Positions 6,910 through 15,652 of a DNA stretch of 33,956 nt are shown here, in pieces. Each line of letters opens with the position of its first letter. Position 1 is the stretch's first letter. A program made the position numbers and the translations under genes. The notes beneath the pieces are model-generated. The model saw only the letters and a list, made by a program, of their open reading frames with translations. It did no database searches and was not told the origin of the DNA. Source of the DNA: Aeromicrobium sp. (lineage in GTDB: Bacteria > Actinomycetota > Actinomycetes > Propionibacteriales > Nocardioidaceae); contig JACMOZ010000077.1 in NCBI GenBank assembly GCA_014377785.1, forward strand, positions 1 to 33,956, given 5' to 3'.

Positions 6910-9651
6910 ATGCTCGACGAAAACGACACCCCGAATGAACAGTCGGACCGTACATCTTCAGATAGCGCAGCTTCAGCCAGTAAGCCGCCGCGTCGCCGCG
7001 CCGCCGGCCGCCCGGCAGGACCGCCGAAGGCTGCAATGAGCGCAGATATCTTTGCCGCACCTGTGGCACAACCCAAGCTCGAAAAGGCCCAGCCCGAAAA
7101 GGGTCAGCCTGAAAAGACAAAAGCAGTAAAGCCCAAGGTCGAAAAAACTCAGCCCGATGATGCGTCCGGCGCGGAATCGGCTGACGCCAAGCCCGCCAAG
7201 AAAGCAGCGACAAGGAAGACCGCGGCCAAAAAGGCTACTGCCAAGAAGGCTGCGGCCCCGGCCGATGAGGCCGTGGCAGATGAGGCTCCGGCCAAGCCGA
7301 CAAAGCGTGCCGCCCCGGCCGGTGGACTCCTGTTCAAGGCGCCCGAGGCGACCGTTGCCCCGCCGCGCAAGCGGGCTGCGAAGCCGGCGGCCGAAAAGGC
7401 CAGTACCGGCGACGCAAGCTCCGATAGCGCTGGCTCCCAAAAGGAAGACTCCGGCAACTCGTCCTCGTCGAATCGTGACCGTGATGACGACTACGACGGT
7501 GACGACGATGACGCCCCTCGTCGCCGGCGTCGCAGCCGCGGTGGACGTCGTCGCCGTAAGCCAGAAGACGGCGATGAGTCCCATGACTCGAACGGTTCCA
7601 ACGACGCCAACACAGGTGATGACAACGATGAAGACGAAGACGGCAACCCGACCTTGCGTCGCCGTCGCCGTCGCCGTGCCGGCGAGGACTCGGGCGTTTC
7701 GCCCGACGATCCTGAGAACACCACCGTACGGGTGCGCGAAGCGCGTTCGGCCGAAGACGAAATCACCAGTGTCAGCGGTTCGACCCGCCTCGAAGCCAAG
7801 AAACAGCGTCGCCGTGAGGGTCGCGAAGCCGGCCGTCGCCGCGCGCCCATCGTGTCCGAGGCCGAGTTCCTGGCCCGCCGCGAATCGGTCAAGCGTGAAA
7901 TGGCCATCCGCCAAGGCGCCGAATACACTCAGATCGCGGTGCTTGAGGACAACGTCCTCGTCGAGCACTATGTCGCCCGTGAGTCCCAGACTTCGTTGAT
8001 CGGCAACGTCTACCTCGCCAAGGTTCAGAATGTCTTGCCCAGTATGGAGGCCGCCTTCGTCGACATCGGCAAGGGCCGCAACGCCGTCCTTTATGCCGGT
8101 GAAGTCGACTGGACGGCACTAGGCAATGGCAAGCAGCGCAAGATCGAAGACGTGCTGTCTTCGGGCCAGACGGTTCTTGTGCAGGTTACAAAGGATCCGA
8201 TCGGCCAGAAGGGCGCCCGTCTGACGAGTCAGATCAGCCTTGCCGGCCGTTTCCTCGTCTATGTTCCGGGTGGTCAGACGAGTGGCATTTCCCGCAAACT
8301 TCCCGACACCGAACGCACCCGGTTGAAGACGCTGCTCAAGGACGTTCTGCCCGAAGATGCCGGAGTCATAGTCCGTACGGCCGCCGAAGGCGCGACCGAA
8401 GACCAGTTGACCCGCGACGTCAGCGCGCTGACGGCTCGTTGGGAAGACATCGAGCGCAAGGTCAAGGCGGGCAATTCGCCCGAACTCCTTTACGCCGAGC
8501 CCGATCTGATGATCAAGGTCGTTCGCGATCTCTTCAACGAAGACTTCAACCGCCTTGTCGTCGAAGGTGACGACGCCTGGGACATGGTGTCGGGCTACAT
8601 CGATCACGTCGCTCCTGACCTGATCGATCGCCTCGAACGCTGGAACGGCACCAATGACACTGATAGGGGCAAGGACGTCTTCAGCTCCCTCCGTGTCGAA
8701 GAACAGATCTCCAAGGCGCTCGACCGCAAGGTCTTCCTGCCCTCGGGCGGATCGCTCGTCATCGACCGTACCGAGGCGATGACCGTCGTCGACGTCAACA
8801 CCGGCAAGTTCACCGGTTCGGGCGGCAACCTCGAAGAGACCGTGACCAAGAACAACCTCGAAGCTGCCGAAGAAATAGTGCGCCAACTACGTTTGCGCGA
8901 TATCGGCGGCATCATAGTGATCGACTTCATCGACATGGTTCTGGAGAGCAATCGCGACTTGGTGTTGCGCCGCCTCGTCGAATGCCTGGGCCGCGACCGC
9001 ACTCGCCATCAGGTCGCCGAGGTCACATCGCTCGGCCTTGTGCAGATGACGCGCAAGCGAATCGGCACCGGACTGCTCGAATCCTTCAGCACCGATTGCG
9101 ACCACTGCCATGGCCGTGGAGTTGTCATCCAGACCGAGCCCGTCGAGCCCGCAGATGACGCCAACAATCGTCGTAACAATCGTCGTGGTGGAGGCGGCGG
9201 TGGTGGTGGTCGCAACAACGGCAACAAGAAGAACGACGACAGCGACAACCAGTCGAACTCAGGTGACAAGACCGCAGACGGTATGAATCCTGACGATAAG
9301 GGCATTGCAGGGGCTGCAGATGCTCCCAAGGGCAACGGCAACAGCCGGCGATCTGGCAACAGCCGCAACGCCAACAAACAAGATGCCGTTAAGCAGGATG
9401 CACCGAGTACAGTGGAGCCGGCATCAGAGTCCAGCGATAACGGGGTTGGCGAGGTGAAGCCCGAATCGTCGGCGACGTCCAAAAGTGCCCGCATTGCCGG
9501 TTCAGGCCTCGATTCCGTCGACGAAACCAAGCCTGATGCAAAGAATGATCGGACGAAAAAGGCTGAAAAGACGGCAAGTGTGACCGAAAGCGCAGTCGAA
9601 ACACCCGTAACGGGCGGACCCGTTTTGACCGGCGAGGGTCCGGCTACGTAA
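6910..9651 (+). CDS. rne: Ribonuclease E/G family endoribonuclease
   Basis: This is the main endonuclease for mRNA decay and rRNA/tRNA processing. It has 913 residues. Residues 1 to about 330 are low-complexity: Lys/Ala-rich stretches such as KKAATRKTAAKKATAKKAA, then acidic and Arg-rich runs, the usual actinobacterial N-terminal extension. An S1 RNA-binding domain begins near residue 355 (IGNVYLAKVQNVLPSMEAAF). The catalytic DNase-I-like domain has predicted Mg-binding Asp628 (VVDVNTGK) and Asp672 (IVIDFIDM). The zinc-link cysteines are Cys730 and Cys733 (CDHCHGRG). The C-terminal tail is Gly/Asn/Arg-rich and probably binds RNA or partners. The start ATG 6910 has a strong AAGGAG at 6899-6904; the open frame extends upstream to 6811 without support. 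A leader of up to 150 bases separates it from DUF2344. rplU and rpmA follow. Confidence 0.97.
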   Translation: MLDENDTPNEQSDRTSSDSAASASKPPRRRAAGRPAGPPKAAMSADIFAAPVAQPKLEKAQPEKGQPEKTKAVKPKVEKTQPDDASGAESADAKPAKKAATRKTAAKKATAKKAAAPADEAVADEAPAKPTKRAAPAGGLLFKAPEATVAPPRKRAAKPAAEKASTGDASSDSAGSQKEDSGNSSSSNRDRDDDYDGDDDDAPRRRRRSRGGRRRRKPEDGDESHDSNGSNDANTGDDNDEDEDGNPTLRRRRRRRAGEDSGVSPDDPENTTVRVREARSAEDEITSVSGSTRLEAKKQRRREGREAGRRRAPIVSEAEFLARRESVKREMAIRQGAEYTQIAVLEDNVLVEHYVARESQTSLIGNVYLAKVQNVLPSMEAAFVDIGKGRNAVLYAGEVDWTALGNGKQRKIEDVLSSGQTVLVQVTKDPIGQKGARLTSQISLAGRFLVYVPGGQTSGISRKLPDTERTRLKTLLKDVLPEDAGVIVRTAAEGATEDQLTRDVSALTARWEDIERKVKAGNSPELLYAEPDLMIKVVRDLFNEDFNRLVVEGDDAWDMVSGYIDHVAPDLIDRLERWNGTNDTDRGKDVFSSLRVEEQISKALDRKVFLPSGGSLVIDRTEAMTVVDVNTGKFTGSGGNLEETVTKNNLEAAEEIVRQLRLRDIGGIIVIDFIDMVLESNRDLVLRRLVECLGRDRTRHQVAEVTSLGLVQMTRKRIGTGLLESFSTDCDHCHGRGVVIQTEPVEPADDANNRRNNRRGGGGGGGGRNNGNKKNDDSDNQSNSGDKTADGMNPDDKGIAGAADAPKGNGNSRRSGNSRNANKQDAVKQDAPSTVEPASESSDNGVGEVKPESSATSKSARIAGSGLDSVDETKPDAKNDRTKKAEKTASVTESAVETPVTGGPVLTGEGPAT
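7081..7116 (+). repeat. 15-bp in-frame tandem repeat in rne (EKxQP)
   Basis: Two 15-base units encode EKAQP and EKGQP, followed by a partial third (EK), at residues 58-69 of the disordered N-terminal region. The two full units differ mostly at synonymous positions and at the Ala/Gly codon. Confidence 0.7.
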
Positions 9652-9669
9652 ACTAGGTTCTCGGCGCGT

Positions 9670-9695
9670 TCCGCGTGCCGGTTTTTGTGCGCGGA
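9670..9695 (+). promoter_or_regulatory. Hairpin in the rplU leader, candidate autoregulatory element
   Basis: TCCGCGTGC and GTGCGCGGA form a 9-base-pair stem (two G-U pairs) around an 8-base loop, CGGTTTTT, 61 bases before the rplU start. TAGGTT at 9654-9659, overlapping the rne stop region, could be the -10 box of this leader. Ribosomal protein L21 operons in some bacteria carry leader RNAs that bind their own protein; whether this is one cannot be told here. Confidence 0.3.
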
Positions 9696-9756
9696 TCAAT
9701 GCGCCCCAAGACCCAAAGTTTTCAAAAGCATAGCCATCAAGTGAGGAAGTAAGTCC

Positions 9757-10068
9757 GTGGTGTACGCAATCGTGCGCAGTGGCGGCCAGCAGCAGAAGGT
9801 TGCAGTCGGCGATGTCATTGAGATCGACCGTCTCTCGACCGTCGAAGGTGAGTCCGTCTCCCTTCCCGCCGTTTTGTTCGTCGACGGCGACACCGTGACG
9901 GCTGACGCCGACTCGCTCGCCAAGGTCAAGGTCACCGCCGAGGTTCTCGGCGAGACAAAGGGCCCCAAGATCATCATTCAGAAATACAAGAACAAGACCG
10001 GTTACAAGAAGCGCATGGGTCACCGTCAGAAGTACACCCAGGTGAAGATCACCGGAATCAAGAAGTAG
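9757..10068 (+). CDS. rplU: 50S ribosomal protein L21
   Basis: A 103-residue large-subunit protein that binds 23S rRNA. It begins [20 protein letters not shown] and ends with the family's conserved basic block [16 protein letters not shown]. The start is GTG 9757, with AGGAAG at 9744-9749 spaced 7 bases away; GTG 9760 would give the more usual first residues M-YAIVR and is possible. A 105-base leader with a hairpin separates it from rne. rpmA follows after 11 bases, forming the universal rplU-rpmA operon. Confidence 0.98.
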   Translation: MVYAIVRSGGQQQKVAVGDVIEIDRLSTVEGESVSLPAVLFVDGDTVTADADSLAKVKVTAEVLGETKGPKIIIQKYKNKTGYKKRMGHRQKYTQVKITGIKK

Positions 10069-10079
10069 GGGACTGACAC

Positions 10080-10346
10080 ATGGCACACAAAAAGGGCGCA
10101 GCGTCCACCAGGAACGGCCGCGATTCCAATTCCCAGCGGCTCGGCGTGAAGCGTTTCGGTGGCCAGCAGGTCAACGCCGGCGAGATCATAGTTCGCCAGC
10201 GCGGAACCCACTTCCACCCCGGCACCAACGTAGGACGTGGCGGCGATGACACGCTGTTCGCGCTTGCCCCCGGTGCGGTCGAGTTCGGACGTCGTCGTGG
10301 CCGCAAGGTCATCAACATCGTCCCGGTTCCGGCCCCGGTCGCCTGA
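10080..10346 (+). CDS. rpmA: 50S ribosomal protein L27
   Basis: An 88-residue protein whose N-terminal tail reaches the peptidyl transferase centre. The start [20 protein letters not shown] is typical of bacteria that need no N-terminal processing. [22 protein letters not shown] and the glycine-rich [11 protein letters not shown] follow the family pattern. TAGGGGAC lies upstream as a ribosome site, 11 bases after rplU. A strong terminator follows the stop. Confidence 0.98.
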   Translation: MAHKKGAASTRNGRDSNSQRLGVKRFGGQQVNAGEIIVRQRGTHFHPGTNVGRGGDDTLFALAPGAVEFGRRRGRKVINIVPVPAPVA

Positions 10347-10365
10347 CACCAGCAGACATTCAGGG

Positions 10366-10405
10366 AAGGGGTAGTCCGCAATTGCGGACTGCCCCTTCTT
10401 GTTTT
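10366..10405 (+). terminator. Rho-independent terminator after rplU-rpmA
   Basis: Arms 10366-10379 (AAGGGGTAGTCCGC) and 10384-10397 (GCGGACTGCCCCTT) form a continuous 14-base-pair stem with one G-U pair, an AATT loop, and a T-rich tail ending in TTTT at 10402-10405. Confidence 0.88.
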
Positions 10406-10469
10406 GGCAGCGAACTTTTAGGCAGAGTTCCTCCAACCGCAAGCCACCGAACGCAATAAGGAGCAGGTT

Positions 10470-12032
10470 GTGGCCATTCCCAGTTTCGTCGACCAAGTGA
10501 CGCTGCACATCTCGGCCGGCTCCGGCGGCAACGGCGTTGCCTCGGTGCACCGTGAGAAGTTCAAGCCGCTCGGCGGCCCCGACGGCGGCAATGGCGGTCA
10601 CGGCGGCGACGTGATCCTTCGCGTGGGGGCAGACGTCACGACGCTCATAGATTTTCATCACGAGCCGCATCGGCTTGGCGGTAACGGTAACCACGGCGAG
10701 GGCAACAACCGCAGCGGCTCCAACGGAGATTCGCTGACGTTGCGCGTCCCCGACGGCACTGTCATCCGCAGCGAAAGCGGAGAAGTACTCGCCGATCTCG
10801 TCGGGCCCGGCACCGAAATCGTCATCGCGGCCGGCGGTCGTGGTGGTTTGGGCAACTCCGCGCTGGCCCCCAGCAAGCGCAAGGCTCCCGGCTTTGCGCT
10901 CAAGGGCGAGCCCGGCGAAGAACTGACCATCACCCTCGAGTTGAAGGTCGTCGCCGACGTCGGCCTCGTCGGGTTCCCCAGTGCCGGCAAATCGAGCCTC
11001 ATCGCCGCATTGTCGCGCGCCCGGCCCAAGATCGCCGACTACCCGTTCACCACCCTCGTCCCCAACTTGGGCGTGGTGACCGCCGGCGAGACGACGTTCA
11101 CGGTCGCCGACGTCCCCGGGCTCATCGAAGGGGCCAGCGAGGGCAAGGGACTCGGCCACGACTTCCTCCGCCACGTCGAGCGGTGTGCGGCCTTGGTCCA
11201 CGTGATCGACTGCGCAACCGTCGAACCCGGTCGCGACCCGCTGACCGACCTCGACATCATCGAAAATGAATTGGCCACCTATGGCGGCCTCGAGGACCGG
11301 CCGCGACTCGTCGCGCTCAACAAGACCGATGTCCCCGACGCCAAGGAGATCGCGAGTTTTGTGCGTGCAGATCTCGAAGCGCGCGGACTCGATGTCTTCG
11401 ACGTCTCGGCGGCGAGTCATGCAGGTCTGCGCGAACTCTCTTTCGCCATGGCCCAGGTCGTCAGCTCCAAGCGAGCGATGACACCTCAGGCCGAAGTCAC
11501 CCGCATCGTCTTACGTCCCAAAGCTGAATCGGGCGTCGGCGAAGAATTCACCATCGACCAGATCGACAAGCAATGGGTCGTAGGCGGCGAAAAGCCGATC
11601 CGTTGGGTGCGCCAGACCGACTTCACCAATGATGAGGCGATTGGCTTCCTGGCAGACCGGCTCAACCGGCTCGGGGTCGAGGACAAGTTGTTCGCCCTGG
11701 GCGCCCGCGCCGGCGATGACATCGTCATCGGCGACGACGCCAATGCGGTGATGTTCGATTTCGATCCGCAAAATCAGGCAGGCGCCGAAATCCTCGGCAA
11801 CCGCGGCCAGGATCTGCGCCTCGACGACAACAATCGACGCACGTCCAAGGAACGCCGCGAAGACCTGGCCGCTGCCCGCGCGTTCGAGGCAGAATCTCGC
11901 GAAGAGCGTGCCAAAGACCCCAACTGGGTGCCTCCTGATGAGGGCGGCACTGCCGAGGACGCCGGTCGGCCCGCGACTCCGCGCAATGGGGCTGAGCGTA
12001 ATGGGACTGAGCGCAATGGAGACGGGGGCTGA
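10470..12032 (+). CDS. obgE: GTPase Obg/CgtA
   Basis: An essential GTPase that helps assemble the 50S subunit and links growth to nucleotide levels. The 520-residue protein has the glycine-rich Obg fold (about 1-158: [22 protein letters not shown]-like repeats). The G domain follows with GFPSAGKSS (168-176), [14 protein letters not shown] (from 214) and NKTD (284-287). The OCT domain comes next ([18 protein letters not shown] and onward to about 430), then a charged tail. The start GTG 10470 has AAGGAG at 10458-10463. The tail ends in the repeat [12 protein letters not shown], made by a 15-bp tandem duplication. proB begins 3 bases after the stop, so the two are translated together. Confidence 0.97.
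   Translation: MAIPSFVDQVTLHISAGSGGNGVASVHREKFKPLGGPDGGNGGHGGDVILRVGADVTTLIDFHHEPHRLGGNGNHGEGNNRSGSNGDSLTLRVPDGTVIRSESGEVLADLVGPGTEIVIAAGGRGGLGNSALAPSKRKAPGFALKGEPGEELTITLELKVVADVGLVGFPSAGKSSLIAALSRARPKIADYPFTTLVPNLGVVTAGETTFTVADVPGLIEGASEGKGLGHDFLRHVERCAALVHVIDCATVEPGRDPLTDLDIIENELATYGGLEDRPRLVALNKTDVPDAKEIASFVRADLEARGLDVFDVSAASHAGLRELSFAMAQVVSSKRAMTPQAEVTRIVLRPKAESGVGEEFTIDQIDKQWVVGGEKPIRWVRQTDFTNDEAIGFLADRLNRLGVEDKLFALGARAGDDIVIGDDANAVMFDFDPQNQAGAEILGNRGQDLRLDDNNRRTSKERREDLAAARAFEAESREERAKDPNWVPPDEGGTAEDAGRPATPRNGAERNGTERNGDGG
11985..12020 (+). repeat. 15-bp in-frame tandem repeat at the obgE C-terminus (NGxER)
   Basis: Units AATGGGGCTGAGCGT and AATGGGACTGAGCGC, followed by a partial AATGGA, encode [10 protein letters not shown] and NG. 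They lie in the last 16 codons of obgE, immediately before the proB start. Confidence 0.75.
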
Positions 12033-12035
12033 GCG

Positions 12036-13124
12036 ATGGCGCGCATCGTCATCAAGATCGGTTCGTCGTCGCTGACCACGGCGCACGGAGGGCTTGACGC
12101 CGCGCTGCTCGACGCTCTCGTCGATGCGCTGGCCGCTGCTCGAGGTCGTGGCGACGAAGTCGTGCTGGTGAGTTCCGGTGCGATCGCGGCCGGCCTCAGT
12201 CCGCTGGGATTGCCCCGCCGGCCCCGTGACCTTGCCACGCAACAAGCGGCGGCAAGTGTCGGACAGGGACTTCTTGTGGCCCGTTATGCCGAGCGCTTCG
12301 CTCATCACGGGATCGTGGCCGGCCAAGTGCTTCTTACGTCCGATGACGTGACCCGGCGGAGCCACTATCGCAACGCTTATCAGACGTTTGCACGGCTGCT
12401 GGAATTTGGCGCCGTGCCTATCGTCAACGAAAATGACACCGTGGCCACCAGCGAAATCCGCTTCGGCGACAACGACCGCCTTGCCGCGCTGGTCGCTCAT
12501 CTGGTCCATGCCGATTTGTTGCTGCTGCTGTCCGATGTCGACGGATTGTATGACGGCGACCCCGGCAAACCCGGCACCACGCTGATTGCCGAAGTCTGTG
12601 ACGAAGCTGCCCTCGCTGACATCGACATAGTCCGCCCCAGCGCCTCAGCTATCGGCACCGGCGGCATGGTCACCAAGGTCGATGCGGCACGCATCGCCAC
12701 CGGGGCGGGTATACCGGTCATACTCGCCTCGGCCGCCAACGCGGCAGCTGCCTTGGTGGGGGAGCCGGTCGGCACGAAGTTCCATCCAACTGGTCGCCGA
12801 CGTCCGACCCGGTTGTTGTGGCTTGCCCACGCGAGTGTCGCGATGGGCAGCATCGAGCTCGACGCCGGAGCTGTGCGCGCTGTGACCCAGAAGAACGCAT
12901 CGTTGTTACCTGCCGGGGTGACGGGGGTGACGGGGGCATTTTCGGCCGGTGATCCGGTCGATCTGGTTGACCCCGAGGGCAAGGTCATCGCCCGAGGCAT
13001 CGTCAATTACGACAGCGCCGAAGTTCCCAAGCTGATCGGCCGCAGCACTCATGACCTTGCCGCCGAATTCGGCGCGGAATACGAGCGTGAACTCGTCCAC
13101 CGCGACGATCTCATGCTCATCTGA
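12036..13124 (+). CDS. proB: Glutamate 5-kinase
   Basis: Catalyses the first step of proline synthesis, phosphorylating the gamma-carboxyl of glutamate with ATP. The 362 residues contain the amino-acid-kinase domain: IVIKIGSSSLT at the start, LVSSGAIAAG, VPIVNENDTV, RFGDNDRLAALVA, LLLLSDVDGLYDGDP and GTGGMVTKVDAARIA. A C-terminal PUA domain ends with ARGIVNYDSAEVPKLIG. The start ATG 12036 is 3 bases after the obgE stop. Proline feedback inhibition is usual for the family. proA, the next enzyme, follows after 90 bases with its own promoter. Confidence 0.97.
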   Translation: MARIVIKIGSSSLTTAHGGLDAALLDALVDALAAARGRGDEVVLVSSGAIAAGLSPLGLPRRPRDLATQQAAASVGQGLLVARYAERFAHHGIVAGQVLLTSDDVTRRSHYRNAYQTFARLLEFGAVPIVNENDTVATSEIRFGDNDRLAALVAHLVHADLLLLLSDVDGLYDGDPGKPGTTLIAEVCDEAALADIDIVRPSASAIGTGGMVTKVDAARIATGAGIPVILASAANAAAALVGEPVGTKFHPTGRRRPTRLLWLAHASVAMGSIELDAGAVRAVTQKNASLLPAGVTGVTGAFSAGDPVDLVDPEGKVIARGIVNYDSAEVPKLIGRSTHDLAAEFGAEYERELVHRDDLMLI

Positions 13125-13201
13125 TTGCGTCCACGGACGAACGAATCGACCTAGTGCCCGCAACCCGACCATCAGATCGATTCTTGTGTCTCACCTGGGC
13201 C

Positions 13202-13207
13202 TAGAAT
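13202..13207 (+). promoter_or_regulatory. Leaderless-type -10 box for proA
   Basis: TAGAAT ends 7 bases before ATG 13215, so proA probably has its own leaderless transcript in addition to any read-through from obgE-proB. GGAGTC lies in the gap but would be outside a leaderless mRNA. Confidence 0.5.
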
Positions 13208-13214
13208 TGGAGTC

Positions 13215-14462
13215 ATGAAACAACAAGTCCATGACGCCGCCCGCCGCGCCCGAGTCGCCGCGGCCACTCTTGCGTTGACGCCGCGCACCGACAAGGACAC
13301 GGCCCTCATCGCCATGGCCGACGCCTTGCTGGCTCATACCGACGAGATTCTCGCTGCCAACGCCGAAGATGTGGCTGCCGCGCGCAATGCCGACATCGAA
13401 GAGAACATCATCGACCGGCTGAGTCTGGGTGCCGGACGCGTGGCAGCAATCGCCGAAGGTACGCGTGACATCGCCGCCCTCCCCGACCCTGTTGGGGAAG
13501 TCGTGCGCGGCTCGACGTTGCCCAATGGTCTTCAACTGCGCCAAATCCGGGTTCCAATGGGTGTCATCGGCATGATTTATGAGGCCCGCCCCAATGTCAC
13601 CGCCGATGCGGCGGCAATTTGCCTCAAGGCCGGCAATGCGGTCCTCCTTCGCGGTTCGTCGTCGGCTGCGCGGTCCAATGCGGCGATCATCGACATGCTC
13701 CGCGATGCCTTGAAATCTGTCGGTCTGCCTGCCGATGCGATCCAGCGCATACCCGCAGATGACCGCTCATCGGCCACCCACCTCATGCAGGCGCGCGGAC
13801 TCGTTGACCTCGTGATCCCGCGCGGGGGAGCGGGGCTGATCAAGACCGTCGTCGAGCGGTCGACCGTGCCGGTCATCGAGACCGGTGTGGGCAATTGCCA
13901 CGTCTATGTCGATGCCGATGCCGACCTCGATATGGCGCTGGACATCACCGTCAACTCCAAAACGCATCGCACGAGTGTCTGCAACGCCGCGGAGTCCCTG
14001 TTGGTGCACAGGGCCGTTGCCGATGCTTTTCTGCCCCGGGTGATTGCCGCGCTGCAGGAGCGAGGCGTCACGATCCACGGTGATGCGGCCTTCCAGGCAC
14101 TTAGCAACGATGTCGTGCCGGTGACCGTCGAAGACGACGACACCGAATACCTTGACCTCGACATCTCGGCTCACGTCGTCGACTCGATCGACGAAGCCAT
14201 CAACCATGTCAGGGCCCACTCCTCGGGTCATACCGAAGCCATCGTCACGGGGTCGCTCGCCGCTTCTCAGCGCTTTGCGATGGGCGTCGATTCGGCGGCG
14301 GTCATGATCAACGCCTCGACGCGTTTCACCGACGGCGGTGAATTCGGTTTCGGTGCCGAAATCGGCATCTCGACACAAAAACTCCATGCGCGCGGACCGA
14401 TGGGGCTGACCGAAATGACCACCACGACCTACATCGTCACCGGCGCGGGCCACACCCGTTAA
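13215..14462 (+). CDS. proA: Gamma-glutamyl phosphate reductase
   Basis: Reduces gamma-glutamyl phosphate to glutamate semialdehyde with NADPH, the second step of proline synthesis. The protein is 415 residues, normal for the family. The catalytic cysteine is Cys256 in [17 protein letters not shown]. Other family blocks are [48 protein letters not shown], and the end motif [14 protein letters not shown]. The start ATG 13215 is set by the tight TAGAAT promoter. It follows proB on the same strand. Confidence 0.97.
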   Translation: MKQQVHDAARRARVAAATLALTPRTDKDTALIAMADALLAHTDEILAANAEDVAAARNADIEENIIDRLSLGAGRVAAIAEGTRDIAALPDPVGEVVRGSTLPNGLQLRQIRVPMGVIGMIYEARPNVTADAAAICLKAGNAVLLRGSSSAARSNAAIIDMLRDALKSVGLPADAIQRIPADDRSSATHLMQARGLVDLVIPRGGAGLIKTVVERSTVPVIETGVGNCHVYVDADADLDMALDITVNSKTHRTSVCNAAESLLVHRAVADAFLPRVIAALQERGVTIHGDAAFQALSNDVVPVTVEDDDTEYLDLDISAHVVDSIDEAINHVRAHSSGHTEAIVTGSLAASQRFAMGVDSAAVMINASTRFTDGGEFGFGAEIGISTQKLHARGPMGLTEMTTTTYIVTGAGHTR

Positions 14463-14494
14463 AGGGTGAAGCCACGCGCGCCGGGCTGCCACGC

Positions 14495-14500
14495 TAGATT
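14495..14500 (+). promoter_or_regulatory. Leaderless-type -10 box for the small membrane protein
   Basis: TAGATT ends 6 bases before ATG 14507, in the 44-base gap after proA. It may also drive nadD-rsfS-phosphatase. Confidence 0.5.
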
Positions 14501-14506
14501 GGACCC

Positions 14507-14656
14507 ATGTCGATGATTCTTGCCGCCGCTCAAAGCGCCGAACAAACGCGTGATCTGGGCATTAGCCCCTACGCAGTTGGAGCGATCACCCTGGTGATCT
14601 TCACTCTCCTGGTGCTCGCACTGCTGTCGTTCGGCAAGGGACGCGAACATTCCTGA
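14507..14656 (+). CDS. Small single-pass membrane protein (49 residues)
   Basis: A short open frame encodes [18 protein letters not shown], a hydrophobic helix ([20 protein letters not shown]) and a basic C-terminus FGKGREHS. I recognise this as the small conserved protein that sits directly upstream of nadD in many actinobacteria and typically ends in GREHS. Its function is unknown to me. The coding case rests on the clean helix, the conserved end, the position, and a TAGATT box 6 bases before the ATG. nadD starts 7 bases after its stop, so it is the first gene of the nadD-rsfS-phosphatase unit. Confidence 0.75.
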   Translation: MSMILAAAQSAEQTRDLGISPYAVGAITLVIFTLLVLALLSFGKGREHS

Positions 14657-14663
14657 TGGGCCG

Positions 14664-14693
14664 ATGAGCACTGGGTCGATGAGCACTGGGCCG
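14664..14693 (+). repeat. 15-bp in-frame tandem repeat at the nadD N-terminus (MSTGx)
   Basis: ATGAGCACTGGGTCG and ATGAGCACTGGGCCG differ at one base and encode MSTGS and MSTGP; a third ATG follows. Each unit brings an in-frame start codon, so the duplication gives nadD three consecutive possible starts (14664, 14679, 14694). Confidence 0.8.
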
Positions 14694-15302
14694 ATGACCA
14701 GTCGACGCCGCAGGGTAGGTGTTATGGGTGGCACGTTCGACCCCATCCACCACGGACACCTTGTCGCCGCCAGCGAAGTCCAGTCCTGGTTCGACCTTGA
14801 CGAGGTCATCTTCGTGCCGACCGGTCAGCCTTGGCAAAAAGCCGAACGGACCGTCTCGGCCGCCGAGGACCGCTACATCATGACGGTCATCGCCACCGCG
14901 GCAAATCCGCGGTTCGCCGTCAGTCGCGTGGACATCGACCGCGATGGGCCCACCTACACGATCGACACTCTTCGCGACCTCAAGGCCTCGCTACCAGATG
15001 CCGATCTCTACTTCATCACCGGCGCCGACGCGATGGCGGCGTTGTTGACGTGGCGCGACCACGATGAACTCTTTGGCTTGGCACACTTCGTCGGCTGTAC
15101 CCGTCCCGGCCACGAAATGACCGAAGGCACCCTCGAGGGCCTGCCCAAGGAAAATATTACGATCGTAGAAGTCCCAGCCCTTGCCATTTCCTCGACGGAT
15201 TGCCGACTTCGTGTCCAACGAGGCGAACCGGTTTGGTATCTCGTTCCCGATGGCGTCGTTCAATACATCGGAAAACACAAATTGTATGGAAAGCCCGCAT
15301 GA
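14664..15302 (+). CDS. nadD: Nicotinate-nucleotide adenylyltransferase
   Basis: Converts nicotinate mononucleotide and ATP to deamido-NAD in NAD synthesis. The protein is 212 residues from ATG 14664. The nucleotidyltransferase signature [15 protein letters not shown] lies near residue 20 and the second motif ISSTDCR near the C-terminus. The true start is uncertain: the first 10 residues are a tandem repeat, and ATG 14694 ([13 protein letters not shown]) would give a more typical N-terminus. No clear ribosome site is visible, so translation may depend on coupling to the small gene just upstream. The stop overlaps the rsfS start as ATGA. Confidence 0.95.
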   Translation: MSTGSMSTGPMTSRRRRVGVMGGTFDPIHHGHLVAASEVQSWFDLDEVIFVPTGQPWQKAERTVSAAEDRYIMTVIATAANPRFAVSRVDIDRDGPTYTIDTLRDLKASLPDADLYFITGADAMAALLTWRDHDELFGLAHFVGCTRPGHEMTEGTLEGLPKENITIVEVPALAISSTDCRLRVQRGEPVWYLVPDGVVQYIGKHKLYGKPA

Positions 15303-15652
15303 CCGCGACCGAAGGCGCACTCCAACTCGCCCGACTCGCCGCCACCGCTGCCGAAGACAAACTTGCCGAGAACATTGTGGCCTTCGACGTGTCGGAGCAA
15401 CTGTTCATCACCGACGTATTCGTCATCTGCTCGGCCAACAATGCGCCGCAGGTCCGGGCGATTCAGGACGCAATCGAAGAAAAAATGCTTGCCATCGGTG
15501 CCAAACCGGTGCGTCGCGAGGGCGCCCGTGAAGGCCGCTGGGTCCTTCTCGACTTTTTCGACATCGTCGTTCACATCCAGCACCAGGAAGAACGCGCTTT
15601 TTATTCGCTCGAGCGGCTGTGGAGCGATTGCCCGAAAGTAGATCTTCGTTGA
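15299..15652 (+). CDS. rsfS: Ribosomal silencing factor RsfS
   Basis: Binds L14 on the large subunit and blocks joining of 30S and 50S, lowering translation in poor conditions. The protein is 117 residues with the family blocks [35 protein letters not shown] and [14 protein letters not shown]. The start ATG 15299 overlaps the nadD stop by 4 bases (ATGA), giving translational coupling. The next gene overlaps its stop in turn. The order nadD-rsfS-phosphatase is conserved in actinobacteria. Confidence 0.96.
   Translation: MTATEGALQLARLAATAAEDKLAENIVAFDVSEQLFITDVFVICSANNAPQVRAIQDAIEEKMLAIGAKPVRREGAREGRWVLLDFFDIVVHIQHQEERAFYSLERLWSDCPKVDLR

Noticed and set aside
6973-7968. Minus-strand open frame opposite the rne N-terminus with many Gly/Leu residues
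   Set aside because: It arises from the Lys/Ala/Arg-rich codons of rne read backwards.
10026-11420. Minus-strand open frame (464 codons) across rplU, rpmA and obgE
   Set aside because: It is a mirror of conserved ribosomal and GTPase genes and shows no protein family features.
14453-14468. CACCC-GGGTG hairpin over the proA stop codon
   Set aside because: A 5-bp stem without a T-run is expected by chance at this base composition.
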